A stretch of DNA of 64,000 nt, taken from Butyriboletus loyo (Eukaryota; Basidiomycota; Agaricomycetes; Boletales; Boletaceae). Numbering within the stretch: position 1 is the first letter of the stretch; each line of letters starts with the position of its first letter. The stretch covers positions 62,001 to 126,000 of the forward strand of contig JBBPSI010000041.1 in NCBI GenBank assembly GCA_038093515.1. Direction: 5' to 3'. Below, in pieces: positions 22,689-33,263 of this stretch. Both the position numbers and the translations under genes were made by a program. A model generated the notes under the pieces. It made no database searches. It had not been told where the DNA came from and saw nothing but the letters and a program-made list of their open reading frames with translations.

Positions 22689-24644
22689 ATGACTGCAGCA
22701 CCTGCACGAGGCACGGTTGGTCGTCAAATGGACATTGTACGTGTACACCCAACCCGCTCCTCGGCAGACTAATCGACCTCGTGTGTCCAACAGCCTGCGA
22801 CTTCCCTCTCCTCACGGGATGACTCCGTAATCTCGTCGCGTCCCACGCTGACCTCCACCCATACAACTGCTTCGTCCACCCCTTTGACACCTCAGAGAGG
22901 TCGCCCAACAACCCGTTACGAAGACTCGCTCAGCAGAGTCCCGCTCCACCGACGTGGTACCTCCAACACATACGAACGTCTCGAGGATCTCCTCCGTGAA
23001 GCCGGCTACAAAGAGACTCGCGTGTTCACGCCCGAAAGAGACTCCAATGTACGGTCTGCCGCCGAAAAGCAGGATGGCGGAGTGGGAGGTAGTGTGCGGG
23101 GAAGTGTTGGGGCCGTCGTCGACTTCATCACTGGGCTCGTGAGTCGGGGTTCGAGCTTGCCACGCGAGCCTGCCCCTCTAGAAGACAATCCAGAACAATC
23201 CGGCTTAAATGCGTGGTCACCTCCGCCCTCACCACTGGCTCACACAATACACATTGAGGACAACAGAACCAAACGTGTCTCGTCGATGGCTTCTCTCCCC
23301 CGCACCTATGTTGACCTATCCGCAGACGTCTCACAACGTTCTCATGCGTACCAAGTTTTACAGGTTCAACATCAGTCAGCTCAGAAACTGCCACATCATC
23401 CCCATGCATATCTCGGGCCGCATAATCGCCATCATATTAATCATCACCAACTTAATAGTTACTCATCCAAATCAACATCATCTACTAAGCCAAATCCGCC
23501 TAATGCTCGCGCGTATCTCCGCCATATGGTATCAACACCGAACATCCAACCTCTCGCCAATCGCCCATCATTATCAGAGGCTTCCTTGAGGTCGTATACA
23601 CTCAGACGCGCCCCTCGCACGTCCATCCTCAATGACGAAGATAGTATTGCGGAATCTGACTACGAAGCACGCCCCCGCGTTACTATGGACGATCATGAAA
23701 ACCAGGCACACCCACCACTCCCACGAAATTGGATCGAATCGGTCGCGAAAGCCTTATTAAGTGGTGTTGGCGGCCCGGCGGCTGTTACTTCGGACGCCGC
23801 GTCCACGAGGACGGCAAAGACTGCATCGACGCGCAAGAGCTCTGCACTATCTGACAAATCGAATCGAGAAGAAAGAGGAAGGGTGCCTACCCCGGCTACG
23901 AAACCGCCGTTGCTTTGCGTACAGGTGCAGGACGTGAAAGCAAGGACAAGCGAGGGTCAGGTGTCCTGCACGAGGGTAATGTGTCGTTCCACGCCAACGT
24001 CACGGGCGAGTTCACGAGCGCGAAACGGTGCCCGTGACGATCACGCGAATACTAGGAACGGCGGAAAGAGAAGAGAGGGAGATAAACCAAGGAATCGTCA
24101 GAGAGGAAAGGATCGGGATGCTGACGTCGTGCCGTCTCTCGCTCGAACAAAAGTAGAGAACGACGACTGGATGGCACCACATCAACGTTACCCGAGCGGT
24201 TGGGGAATGGAAGGTGGTGCACAGGCCCACTCGGGTGGAATCTGGTCAGACGACAGCGACGATGAGGACGATGAGGACGATGACGATGAAGGGGAACTTG
24301 GTTTACATCGTTTGCTCGTTCCTGCTCGACGACAGCACTCTATCCAAAGCCTACGAAAACATCTCCAACGATCCCAGTTGTTTGGCGGCCGTGGTTCACC
24401 ACGTCCCAGATCACCTAGAAGCGGCAGGACGAGTCCGTTCGGAGGAGCTCCAACTGGCCGGGTAGATTGGGGAAACGCGTCATGGAGCACAAGTCGAGGT
24501 CGGGAATGGTTAACGAATCAAGGCGAAGAAGGCGAAGACGGATATACTTTTGTCTTCTCCGGTTCAGAGGTAGGGGCGGACAGGTCCAGTACCAAATGGA
24601 GACGGGGCCTCCCCGGTCTCGCGCAATGGACGACATCCTCGTGA
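22689..24644 (+). CDS. Conserved-looking basidiomycete hypothetical protein, disordered, acidic patch
   Basis: Exon 1, 22689-22736 (MTAAPARGTVGRQMDI), is joined in phase 0 across a 57-nt intron to exon 2, 22794-24644, giving 632 aa. A short ordered block near residues 62-95 (YERLEDLLREAGYKETRVFT) looks like a small helical domain. Most of the rest is low complexity: a His/Asn-rich stretch, Ser/Arg/Lys-rich regions, and an acidic run near SDDSDDEDDEDDDDEGE. No membrane segment or catalytic motif is seen. The frame is also open upstream to 22464, so a longer N-terminus is possible; the ATG giving the compact MTAAP start was preferred. The function is unknown. Confidence 0.7.
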
Positions 24645-25188
24645 GTCTAATACTGCGGTCAATAAATTGACGGCAGTTTTTCTGTTTTAATGGCACCCAC
24701 ATTTTCTGTAAAATGGGTCCATCGTGCACGTCGTATGAGACGCATCGTTCTTTTTCTTCTTTTAATTTGGCACTCTTTACGGTTTTTCGGTCATTTCACC
24801 TTAAGAAACGTAGTCGTATGTTTTATTGCCGTACTTGATATAATCAATCTTACGTGGTATGTCATATTCATATTGATCGTTGCCCAAGCTGTGTCGTGTT
24901 ATATTGATCTTGCAATATTCACGATCAAAAGCTGAAATATGGCCTTCAAGAAACATCTCAAGGGTTGGGCTTTCCTCTCATCACCAGACGCACACAGCCC
25001 CAGGACGATACCATATGAAAGAACCGTCTCCTCTGGGATATCTCACATCGACGAGATAGCTGGCTTAGTCCACGAGGGCATAGCACGGGTGGGCTGCATG
25101 TAGTAGATTGCATGTCATAGTGCGGTGGTGGATACATAACGAAAGAGACACGAAACTGGAATGACGACGACATACAGCTCACTATCAC
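24645..25188. other. Convergent 3' intergenic region
   Basis: AT-rich sequence (about 24660-24950) following the hypothetical gene, then the 3' untranslated side of eL42. No gene seen. Confidence 0.5.
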
Positions 25189-25850
25189 CAGGGTATCAGA
25201 CACAAGCAAAACAACCACACAAAAGCCACGCACGAATTGGAGGGCAGCACCCTTGGTCTTCTTCTCGCCACCGAGTTCGAAGCTAGCACAGCGAGTCAAT
25301 TCGACGGCATAAACGACAGACCAAAGCACGACGTACTGCTTGCATCGTTTTAACGAAAGCTGCATCTTGTACTTGCACACCGTGCATTCAAGTCTCAACA
25401 CGACCTTTTTCGTAGTCTTGGCCTAGGGGAACGACGCGGTTGCGTGAGGGAACCGCAAAAGACAACAAGAAAAGAAAAGATCGGAATGCTCTGCGATCGT
25501 TCTACCTTTTTGTGAAAGACCGGCTTCGTCTGACCACCGTAACCTGATTGTTTACGGTCGTAACGGCGCTTTCCCTGGGCGAATAGCGAATCTTTGCCCT
25601 TTTTGTATTGCGTCACTTTGTGGGGCCTGGAATGGAGCGATGAGGGCTTTGAAGGAATATCGTGATGCAGACACGTACGTGTGCTTCCTGCACGTCTTGC
25701 CCTTGCAGTCTTGGGAACAAATGAGCTGTCGACATGGCAAGCATGATCCTGCATGACTTACATGTCCGTCGTGTCCTACAATTCGTGCAGGTGAGGAGAG
25801 GCGACGGTACATAGATTGACTTTGACCACTTACTTGGGGATGTTGACCAT
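25189..25850 (-). CDS. RPL42: 60S ribosomal protein eL42 (RPL42/L44)
   Basis: Large-subunit ribosomal protein near the tRNA E site. Seven exons: 25850-25834, 25775-25762, 25709-25679, 25626-25506, 25422-25337, 25282-25234, 25191-25189 (106 aa). The family sequence is almost unchanged: [60 protein letters not shown], ending ALQF. The four zinc-site cysteines (C12, C17, and the CxxC in LECTVCKYK) are present. The last exon is the TGA alone, split off by a 42-nt intron; reading through instead would add ~90 residues foreign to this invariant C-terminus. Residue 56 is Pro, the form associated with cycloheximide sensitivity in fungi. Every intron is short and GT-AG. Confidence 0.95.
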
Positions 25851-26041
25851 CGTAGTCGGCGTTGGCGTTGACGAGTCTTGGGGGTATATCGTCGGCTGGC
25901 AATCGCCGGCTTGAATGTACTGTGCAGTTTCCAAATAACGTTCAATCTCCGACGCAAAACGTACGGAAGATTCCGCAATGGCACTTGCATGTCGTCTTGT
26001 AGAAGGCGGGAACATAACTCCTCTTAAATTTAAGCTACCTA

Positions 26042-28164
26042 TCACGAGCCTGCACACTCCGCACTCCAATTGACGGGCGTTAGTTCTTTTACCCTCTGCT
26101 GAAACACGCTGAGAGTACAGAATTCCGGCGATCCAGGAAAGTGGTCCCCTTCTTTTGCGCACATCGGCAGGATCAGATTTTTGTTCTTGTACCGCATTCG
26201 AACATCTGGATACGACATAACTATCAATGACAACAGATGCTGAATGACCCGAGTGGAGAACGTACAGTGTTCCTCGTTCGAGTGGGCACCCCACAGTCCA
26301 CTCAACAAGGGTTGCAACCCCACTTTTTGTCCCGAATGCATTTTCTTGAAGAGTTCAAAAGTCACAGACGACGTGAATGGGGGCCACCTTTCAGTATACG
26401 TGAGACGTGATCTCCACAAACGTGGGGAGAACACAATACTTTTCATCAAAGACATTGAACGTGCAGCACAGTGCAGCCAACGTGGAGTCATGGGTACTAT
26501 AAACAAGGATTTTCAATGGATCCTTGTCCCCTTGCTCAATCTTGGTCTGTATTTTGGTCGACATATCTGCAAGGAGTCTACCCATACCCAGACGGCGACC
26601 CTGCTCGGTCTTGACTGTTCAGTGGAATGGAACCCCCGTGAGATTCACGCTTGTTGAGATCAGTGATATACTTTACAGACTGTTTGACGCCAAATGTCAG
26701 TGGATCGTCAACAAGATGGAACGTGGAGACATACCTGTGAACCACTCGTCCGATACTGCAGATTCCTGAAAGTCAGTCACGAGCGTCATCAGGTTACCAT
26801 TGAACTCTGAAAGTGAAGGACGTACGATCAAGTCGACCACTTCGGGGTCCCAAAAGTCATCAGGGACCTTGATTCCGTGTGCTGCGGCTGAACGGACCTG
26901 GACATGTAACTTTATGTTGAGAAACTGACTCGTAAACACTTTCCTGGGGCTCACGGTATCCAAAATCCCCGAAGCACGAGGCGATCCATCTATGCGGATC
27001 GGCTTGCCTTTGATATATTTCGACAATCTCTCGTCCAGAGTCTGGAGTCGAGAATTCCACCTAGCAGCAGCAGCTACGATGCAGAACGTCAGGTCCCTTT
27101 ACTCATTTGGAAGGTTTGACCTACCTTCAGCGAAGCGCAGCTCTAATAAACCAAGTTTGGGGCAAGATAGAATATTACTAACGATGTTCTCGTCTACCTT
27201 ATTCCTGTAGAAATACGTTACCATCGTAATCCTATCCCTTCGCACGACATACCTAACCAAGATCAAGGGTATCACACCACTGGCGCAGTGCGGTTGGGGG
27301 TATAATCCATGAACGATATGTTCGAGGGATTCGATCGTGCGCGGGACGTTTGTTGAGCTAGACGAACGCGCAACCTAGTCAGGAGGCGGACAGACACGAT
27401 GACAAGTCGAGTCACCGAAAATAAGCCTGCCCTTCGTTCTGAAGTGTCCCGGGGAGAAAGCCGAGCCTAGGAAGATCAGCCAACGCTACATGTCGGACGG
27501 AAACCGTTTCCGCTCACCTGTCAACATAGAGGTTTCGCAACGCGACACCAAAATTATACGTGGACTGAAGGTCGTTGAGTAACGGTTTGAGTGTACGAGC
27601 TCGTAGATGCTACCTTCTTCCCGACGTCCGTGAGGTCACCTAAAAGACTGCACAAACGACATCAGAACACATGGCTGTCAGTCCCATTGAATGTTGGTGT
27701 ACCACAAATTCGCAGCAGTGCTCCCGTCTCGCATCTCTGTCCCTCTTTTGAACCACACCCCTTCATAACCGGCCCGTTCGTTGAGCGTCGTCGTCGTCGT
27801 CAAATTCACTGCCTCGCGGAACCGTCTCGCCACGGAACACATTTTCCAGTGCTCTGGAATGGACGCAGGTGGATCTGTCATACGGGTCCTCACTGGGGTA
27901 CGCTCACCTGCGAAAACACGAGTCAGGTGGGTGCAAGGAATCGACAGAATGGACCTGCGGCACACCATGCCTCACGTAGACGTGGACCTGCTCGAGGTCG
28001 AGTCCTGAAGGGGCTTGTGGGTATCCTTCGACATCTAATGGTTCCCCTACCAACTCCAACTTGTGTGTAGTACATATGACTCATGAGCGTGACTGACCTG
28101 GCTCATAGTACGCGGAAATGGTACTTACCGAGCTGATGCCCATGCGACCACTTCTACTCCTCAT
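26042..28164 (-). CDS. Histidine acid phosphatase (branch 2, ACP6-like)
   Basis: Fifteen inferred exons: 28164-28129, 28059-27966, 27907-27703, 27647-27614, 27564-27518, 27466-27416, 27357-27253, 27204-27125, 27073-26955, 26897-26826, 26765-26735, 26679-26677, 26614-26440, 26387-26266, 26205-26042 (445 aa). The catalytic RHGERTPV follows VHVYV near the N-terminus (phosphohistidine nucleophile). The proton-donor motif STHDST lies after LKILVY. Conserved blocks CLLGDLTDVG and VPRTIESLEHIVHGLYP agree with the family, which hydrolyses phosphomonoesters such as lysophosphatidate. No signal peptide is evident, so an intracellular location is likely. Exon 12 is a 3-nt microexon; skipping it stays in frame (WFTVKT instead of WFTVFKT). 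A downstream in-frame ATG at 28143 is an alternative start. Confidence 0.87.
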
Positions 28165-28589
28165 AGCGTGATATGCCGCAAGATTGAGAAGTCGGCGTGT
28201 ATGCTTAACGAAGCTATCAGAGTCAATTTTGCAACCTGAGCTGGGTCAGTCTCAGGTCCCAAGCTTCGGCAGCAAGAACGATGACAAGTGACGCATGGCA
28301 GGCTGCATGTCGCCAAGTTCGCACCATCCCTGGGAACTTGAAGCGTTGCGGCCAGTACAAACCAAGCGTGATAACAACGTTGATCAAAAGCCTCAGACTG
28401 GTGCCAGTAGCAGTGGCTTTCGCTCCCGAGGATGCCTTGCTGCGCCATTGTCACTTACTTGCTCGTTTCAAAGCGGATCAATTCGCGCGGCAATGACTAC
28501 TTATACATACATTTCTTCCGCTAACTGGCAGGTGTTGTACAAGGTATAATGATACAAACAAAAATTATGGATTCCCGTCCAGGTGCTGC
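28165..28589. other. Intergenic: phosphatase promoter and dehydrogenase 3' flank
   Basis: 425 bp without a gene. It carries the promoter of the acid phosphatase and the 3' flank of the next minus-strand gene. Confidence 0.5.
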
Positions 28590-30036
28590 CTATGGCTTAA
28601 TCGCAATCTTCAATGCCCCTCGACTGTTCATCTTGTTCAGCGCATCCTGGTACTCCTCCAACTTGTAAATATTCGTGACCATTCCCTTCACCTTGACTTT
28701 TCCGCTGTCAAGGTAGGCAACGGCCCGAGGGAAGCAATACGTTTGCGAGAATGATCCGATAATCTACGATGGGAGAGGTGAGGAGAAACGTTCCGACGCG
28801 TGATTGATTTAACCCACCTTGATCTCGTCACCAAAAATCTTGGACGGTGGCCAGTGTACAAGGGCCTTGTTCTCGTAGACACCGTAAATCATCAATGTTC
28901 CTCCTCTGCGCACATAGTTGATGGATTCATTCGCAAGCTTCTCCACTCCTGTGGCCTCCACGACAATGTCGAATCCGTACGGATTGTCAGCTTTAAGCTT
29001 CGCCCACTGCGGCTCAGGGTTCTGGCGGTCGAGTTCAATGTATTCGTCGGCGGCCTCGAGTTGCTTGGCGATATCCATCTTAATGCCCTTGTTGGCTGCA
29101 ATAACGACTCTTGCAGCACCATTGAGCTTCAAGAGCTGGGCCAGTATGAGACCCGTAGGACCGGCGCCAAGAAGGAGGACTTCGACACCGACTGGCGGGC
29201 TAAGTTTATCAAGGCCATGGATAGCGCAGGCAGCGGGCTCCAAGAGAGTTGCCTCTTCATCGGTCAGGTTCTTGATCTTGTAAAGTTTCTTTTGCTGACT
29301 GAACCGCGAGTTGGTATCCCGTGACCAACACCACGATTCAGGATAAACTTACTACACAATGTATTCGGCGAATCCGCCATCCAACGTGACGCCTCGCGCA
29401 TTGAAGTCTTCACACAAGAGGGACTGCCCACGTCGACAATAAAAGCAATTGCCACACTGCACCATCGGTCCGAACAAGTCAGTACCCTTATTTTCAATTT
29501 TAAGCATGAAAAGGCACACTGACAGTGATGCCCACGTCAGCAACGCATCGGTCGCCAATCTCGAATCCCTTGACATTTTCACCCATTTCCACGACTGTGC
29601 CAATGGCCTCATGGCCAGGGATCAGCTATGATGGAACACGATAAGGGATTTGATTGATGTCATTGATCCGAAGGAAACGTACCGGGAACTTTGAGATGAA
29701 CTCGCCGTCGTGGATGTGTGCGTCAGTACCGCATACACCTATTAAACAAAACGGAAGTATTATCGATCAACGTTACGCAGCGATTCAGCGGGTTCCCGAC
29801 TAACCACAGCACGTCACTGCAGAGCAAAAGGTTAGTGGGCCGGTATTACCGATAAAACGCGAGCGAACGAAATCACCTTTGAGAAGGACGTCATCATCGC
29901 TGACCTGGGGAATTGGGACTTGCCTGATCTCGAAATGTTGAGGCTAGATAGCAACCACGGATCAGAGGTGCGCAAATCGGAGGTTGAGTGAGGTGACCTT
30001 GGTGTACCACAGTGCTCTCATAGTACCCTGAGGCAT
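28590..30036 (-). CDS. Zinc-dependent medium-chain (polyol/alcohol) dehydrogenase, copy 1
   Basis: Eight exons: 30036-29998, 29943-29877, 29816-29805, 29738-29683, 29625-29524, 29456-29353, 29298-28818, 28763-28590 (344 aa). MDR superfamily, closest in pattern to D-arabinitol/sorbitol dehydrogenases: NAD(P)-linked oxidation of a polyol in the cytosol. Catalytic zinc ligands are the Cys in [12 protein letters not shown] and the His/Glu in LIPGHEAIG. The structural zinc cysteines are [15 protein letters not shown]. The Rossmann motif is [15 protein letters not shown], followed by [10 protein letters not shown]. Exon 3 is only 12 nt, at the same place in copy 2 (61191-62655). An ATG 15 nt downstream (30021, MRALWYTK) is an alternative start. 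The substrate cannot be fixed from sequence. Confidence 0.9.
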
Positions 30037-31272
30037 GTTGGGGACGATGTGGGGAGCAAAAGGATGGAGAAAATGAAGCGGGAGAGAAAGGAAAACGGCT
30101 ATCGCAACCCGCCTGCAACCGTTTTATATTGGGATTTCTTGTCAAAATGTCCCAATCGATTTAAGCCGTTTTGGCATGCAAGATACATGACGTTACTCAA
30201 CCCTTTTCGGGAAAGTGGCATCGCTGTATCACGTGGCACTGGACGTGTCGTGGTATGGACCCAGAGAGATCATGCAGGTATCTCCACCGACTTTCGCCCG
30301 TCCGAGGATCTGGTAGCCCATTCGATTGTCTCGTCCAGACATGGCAAGGTGAGGGAATTCAGGGACTCTATCGCGTAAGTCCCTCCACCGCCCCGGCGCC
30401 GTGTGTCGTATCGATATTCGTATCTATCTAAGGTCTCCCAGTTCCCATGTTCGACTCCATGGAAGAAACTGTTGCTCTCTTCGTAGCCTACAGTCAACTC
30501 CAGAGCCTTGTCTACTGGTCCACTTCAACCACCTCCTCTCGTTCCAGAACTTGGTCTCGCAGCCGCTGGCGCTTGGCGTCATGACGTATCCGTTTCCTTA
30601 GGACCCCGGTAGAACTCGTCAAGTGTAAGATGCAAGTCCAAATCCCCCGAGGATTCCCAACTTTAAGACGATATTACCCTTAGTGACTACTATCGTCAAC
30701 AATATCTCCCGTGCTTCTACTCCACAGAAGCCCATACTCGTCACTCGGAAATCACCGGGTCCAATAGCAATTATCACAAGTATCGTACGCTTCGGGTATG
30801 AAAGGCCTTTGGTGGCCACGTCGGCACGTGAGATAGGGGGAACATGAACTGTATGGTTCGCTTCTTTGCGTCGGTACTTCTTGCTTGGCGTACCCAATAC
30901 ATTCTTCATTCAGGTGTATCACACCCATAATCAATTTTACTTGGGAATCCACACTCTCCGGTGCATTAGCCGGCGGAGCATGTGTTCTTTTGCTTTATCC
31001 GTCAAGTCCGTAATTCAGACCGTGGAAGAACTCCGTCCCCCAGACAAGTTTACCCATTCGGCACATCGGACGAACAGGGCTGGAGGATTTTGGGAGATGG
31101 CAAGGGTAATCCCAAGGTGCAGGGGTGGAGAGATGTGCGGGTTGTGGCATAGTGTTCATTTGGATTTTACATAAAAGACTACAAGTATACCAACTCACAC
31201 CTCACATATTTTCTGGTAGACATAGATTATTTGTATTCTGCACTTAGCTGCCAGTCATGCGACATCCCCCGA
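30037..31272. other. Intergenic region
   Basis: 1.2 kb with no supported gene. The right part is 3' flank of the alpha/beta hydrolase, the left part the promoter of dehydrogenase copy 1. A minus-strand frame at 30619-30909 (96 codons) has no recognisable content. Confidence 0.5.
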
Positions 31273-32395
31273 TCATTTGGTTAACCAATCTGCCACGAAA
31301 AGTGCTGCTTCTCGAATCATGGCAGGGGTATATTTATGCCCGACGTTTTCCTCTAGCACTATCTTCTTCACACCATCACCGACTTCTAGTCCCTCAACAA
31401 ACTCCTGACACGTACTCCATGGCACCAGTCTGTCCTCGGCCCCTGATAAAACAAGGATCCTCTTACCCAAGAAAGGGTTCGTAATGTCGTTTTCCCGGAA
31501 CGCAAAGCTGGCTGGATCGTATGCGTCTACGTAGGCTTTCAGATGGTGTGGATAGTATGGGGCTTCGAAGGGGACTCCATGAAATTGAGCACGCTGGGAT
31601 ATAAGTTTGGTATAGTCTGGGCATCCGATGATAGGAATGGCAAGCTGGATCCGGGGTTCTGGTCAAGAGAAAGATACCAGCGTAAGGTAGCAGCTCAAAA
31701 TCCAAAGGAACGAATTCGAGCGACGTACCTCGGGTGAGTGCGATCCAGGTTGTGTGACCTCCGAGACTGATACCTGCCACTCCCCATTTGACGATGTTCC
31801 GCTCGGCTTGCGGGCATATGTATGCAGGGATATGGTCAATCAGGAACGTGAGATCGTGTGCTGTACCAGCTGACCAGTCCCAAGTCAGCAAGAGGGTCAA
31901 TTCGGATTGAGAGGAGCTTAATCTACGTATACATACTCTGTATGGTGTACATGTCCACGCTGAATAAACTCATGCTTGTCAGTAGGGATGCTCGGAGATC
32001 GACGGGTGCAACACTACTGACGCATGTTGAGGGTTGTTCCTAGCGGGGTCCTTGTGCCATCCTTCGTTGCGCAGGGGGTCTACGAGACGTTTTCCATGAT
32101 TGCGATGATCCTGATCTCCTATGAGTCAGTGATGCCCAGCCAAGAGTTAGCTTCATCGTAGGGTACTTGCATACGCGATGATGATCAAGTCCCTTTTCCT
32201 GTGAGTGTCTGGCCCATAGTTGATTTCGAGGATCGATTTCGCAATGGGTACCACGCTGTCTGTGGAAAACGTACGACCGTGCAGCAGGAACAGGGCATGC
32301 ACGGGTAAGCTGGAATCGACGCTATCGCGGTGGCTGTGGACCTCGACGGATATGCCGCCGACGAAGATTTTGTTGACGATGATGGCGTCGGACAT
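31273..32395 (-). CDS. Alpha/beta hydrolase
   Basis: Five exons: 32395-32167, 32118-32022, 31974-31937, 31869-31729, 31658-31273 (296 aa). The fold is recognisable from the strand after LPVHALFLLHGR (oxyanion HG), the nucleophile elbow AGISLGGHTTW (GxSxG, catalytic Ser), the acid in LVLSGAEDRLVPW and the His in NVGHKYTPAM. Length and layout suit a single-domain esterase/peptidase-like hydrolase. There is no signal peptide, so it is probably cytosolic. The substrate is unknown. It is transcribed divergently from the first dynamin gene across an 870-bp region. Confidence 0.85.
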
Positions 32396-33263
32396 GGTGG
32401 TGGGATGACTCAGGATGTAGAAACTCGCACTGTACAGTTGGAAATATTGCGGTCAGGATGTGCTAGTGAATGGAAGACACCATCATCAGTATCGGGACAC
32501 GCGATGTCTAGGTAGGGTCATTCGTTCGTCCAATCAGGCTGTGAGGGAACGACTCATGATTCCAATCGGAGGGGGGTATGTTTCATCCAAGTTTCATCCT
32601 TGTTAATACCCGAATTTACCCAGGAAGACAAGCGCTTGATGTAGAGGTTTTCTCACACCGTCATTCCGGTCCTCTTGAACGTACATATATAGAATGAAAG
32701 CCGGTTCTCCTTCCTCTGTTTGAGAAAAAGATGACTTACCAAAGCTGCAGCGCTGATCTGTCAGAGACCAACTCAGTACTTATGGGCGGTCCAAGACATA
32801 GTTCTGTCTGAGCCTGAAACGAGAAGGGTAGGGTGTGGGTCCTTGGTGGGTCCGGCTCCCATCGCCTCCAATTTCCTGTATGACGTCCGTATCATCCTCA
32901 CGACAACTCCCAACGCCCAAGCCTATCTGCAAAGGCGCTATGGAACGTTACTGCTTGACTGCTCTACCGCAGGTTATTTGAGAGTTATGATTGGACGATT
33001 GCCAGCAAAAGAGGTAAATTCAGTACCGCATCAGATGGAGGAACCAGTTCCTCGGCTAACCCGGTTCGCTCTGCAGGCGGACCAGAGGATTCTCATAGGA
33101 TGTACACCATAACGATATGTGTACCTGCTTCGTGTCTAAGCTGTGATGTGGTCGCCACGACGATTATCCTTTTTCGCCGCATCCACAGCACCCACGGAAT
33201 ACATAAAGCCTGCACCCTTACCCTTCTCCGCATCATCTTCTCTTACCCCTCTCACTGGTACCC
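32396..33263. promoter_or_regulatory. Divergent promoter region (alpha/beta hydrolase / dynamin C)
   Basis: 868 bp between two divergently transcribed genes. Near the dynamin end, about 60 bp before its ATG, lies CATAAAGCCTGCAC (33202-33215). It aligns with TATAAAGCCTGCAC upstream of dynamin D (37053-37066). No gene seen inside. Confidence 0.45.

Noticed and set aside
22464..22772. A longer N-terminus for the hypothetical gene, starting at 22464
   Set aside because: It is in frame, but the added residues are low in quality and the ATG at 22689 directly precedes a clean intron; kept only as an alternative start.
28600..29324. Plus-strand open frames of 120-174 codons over the zinc dehydrogenase
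   Set aside because: They are antisense shadows of exon 7 of the minus-strand gene; the same happens at 61499-61961.
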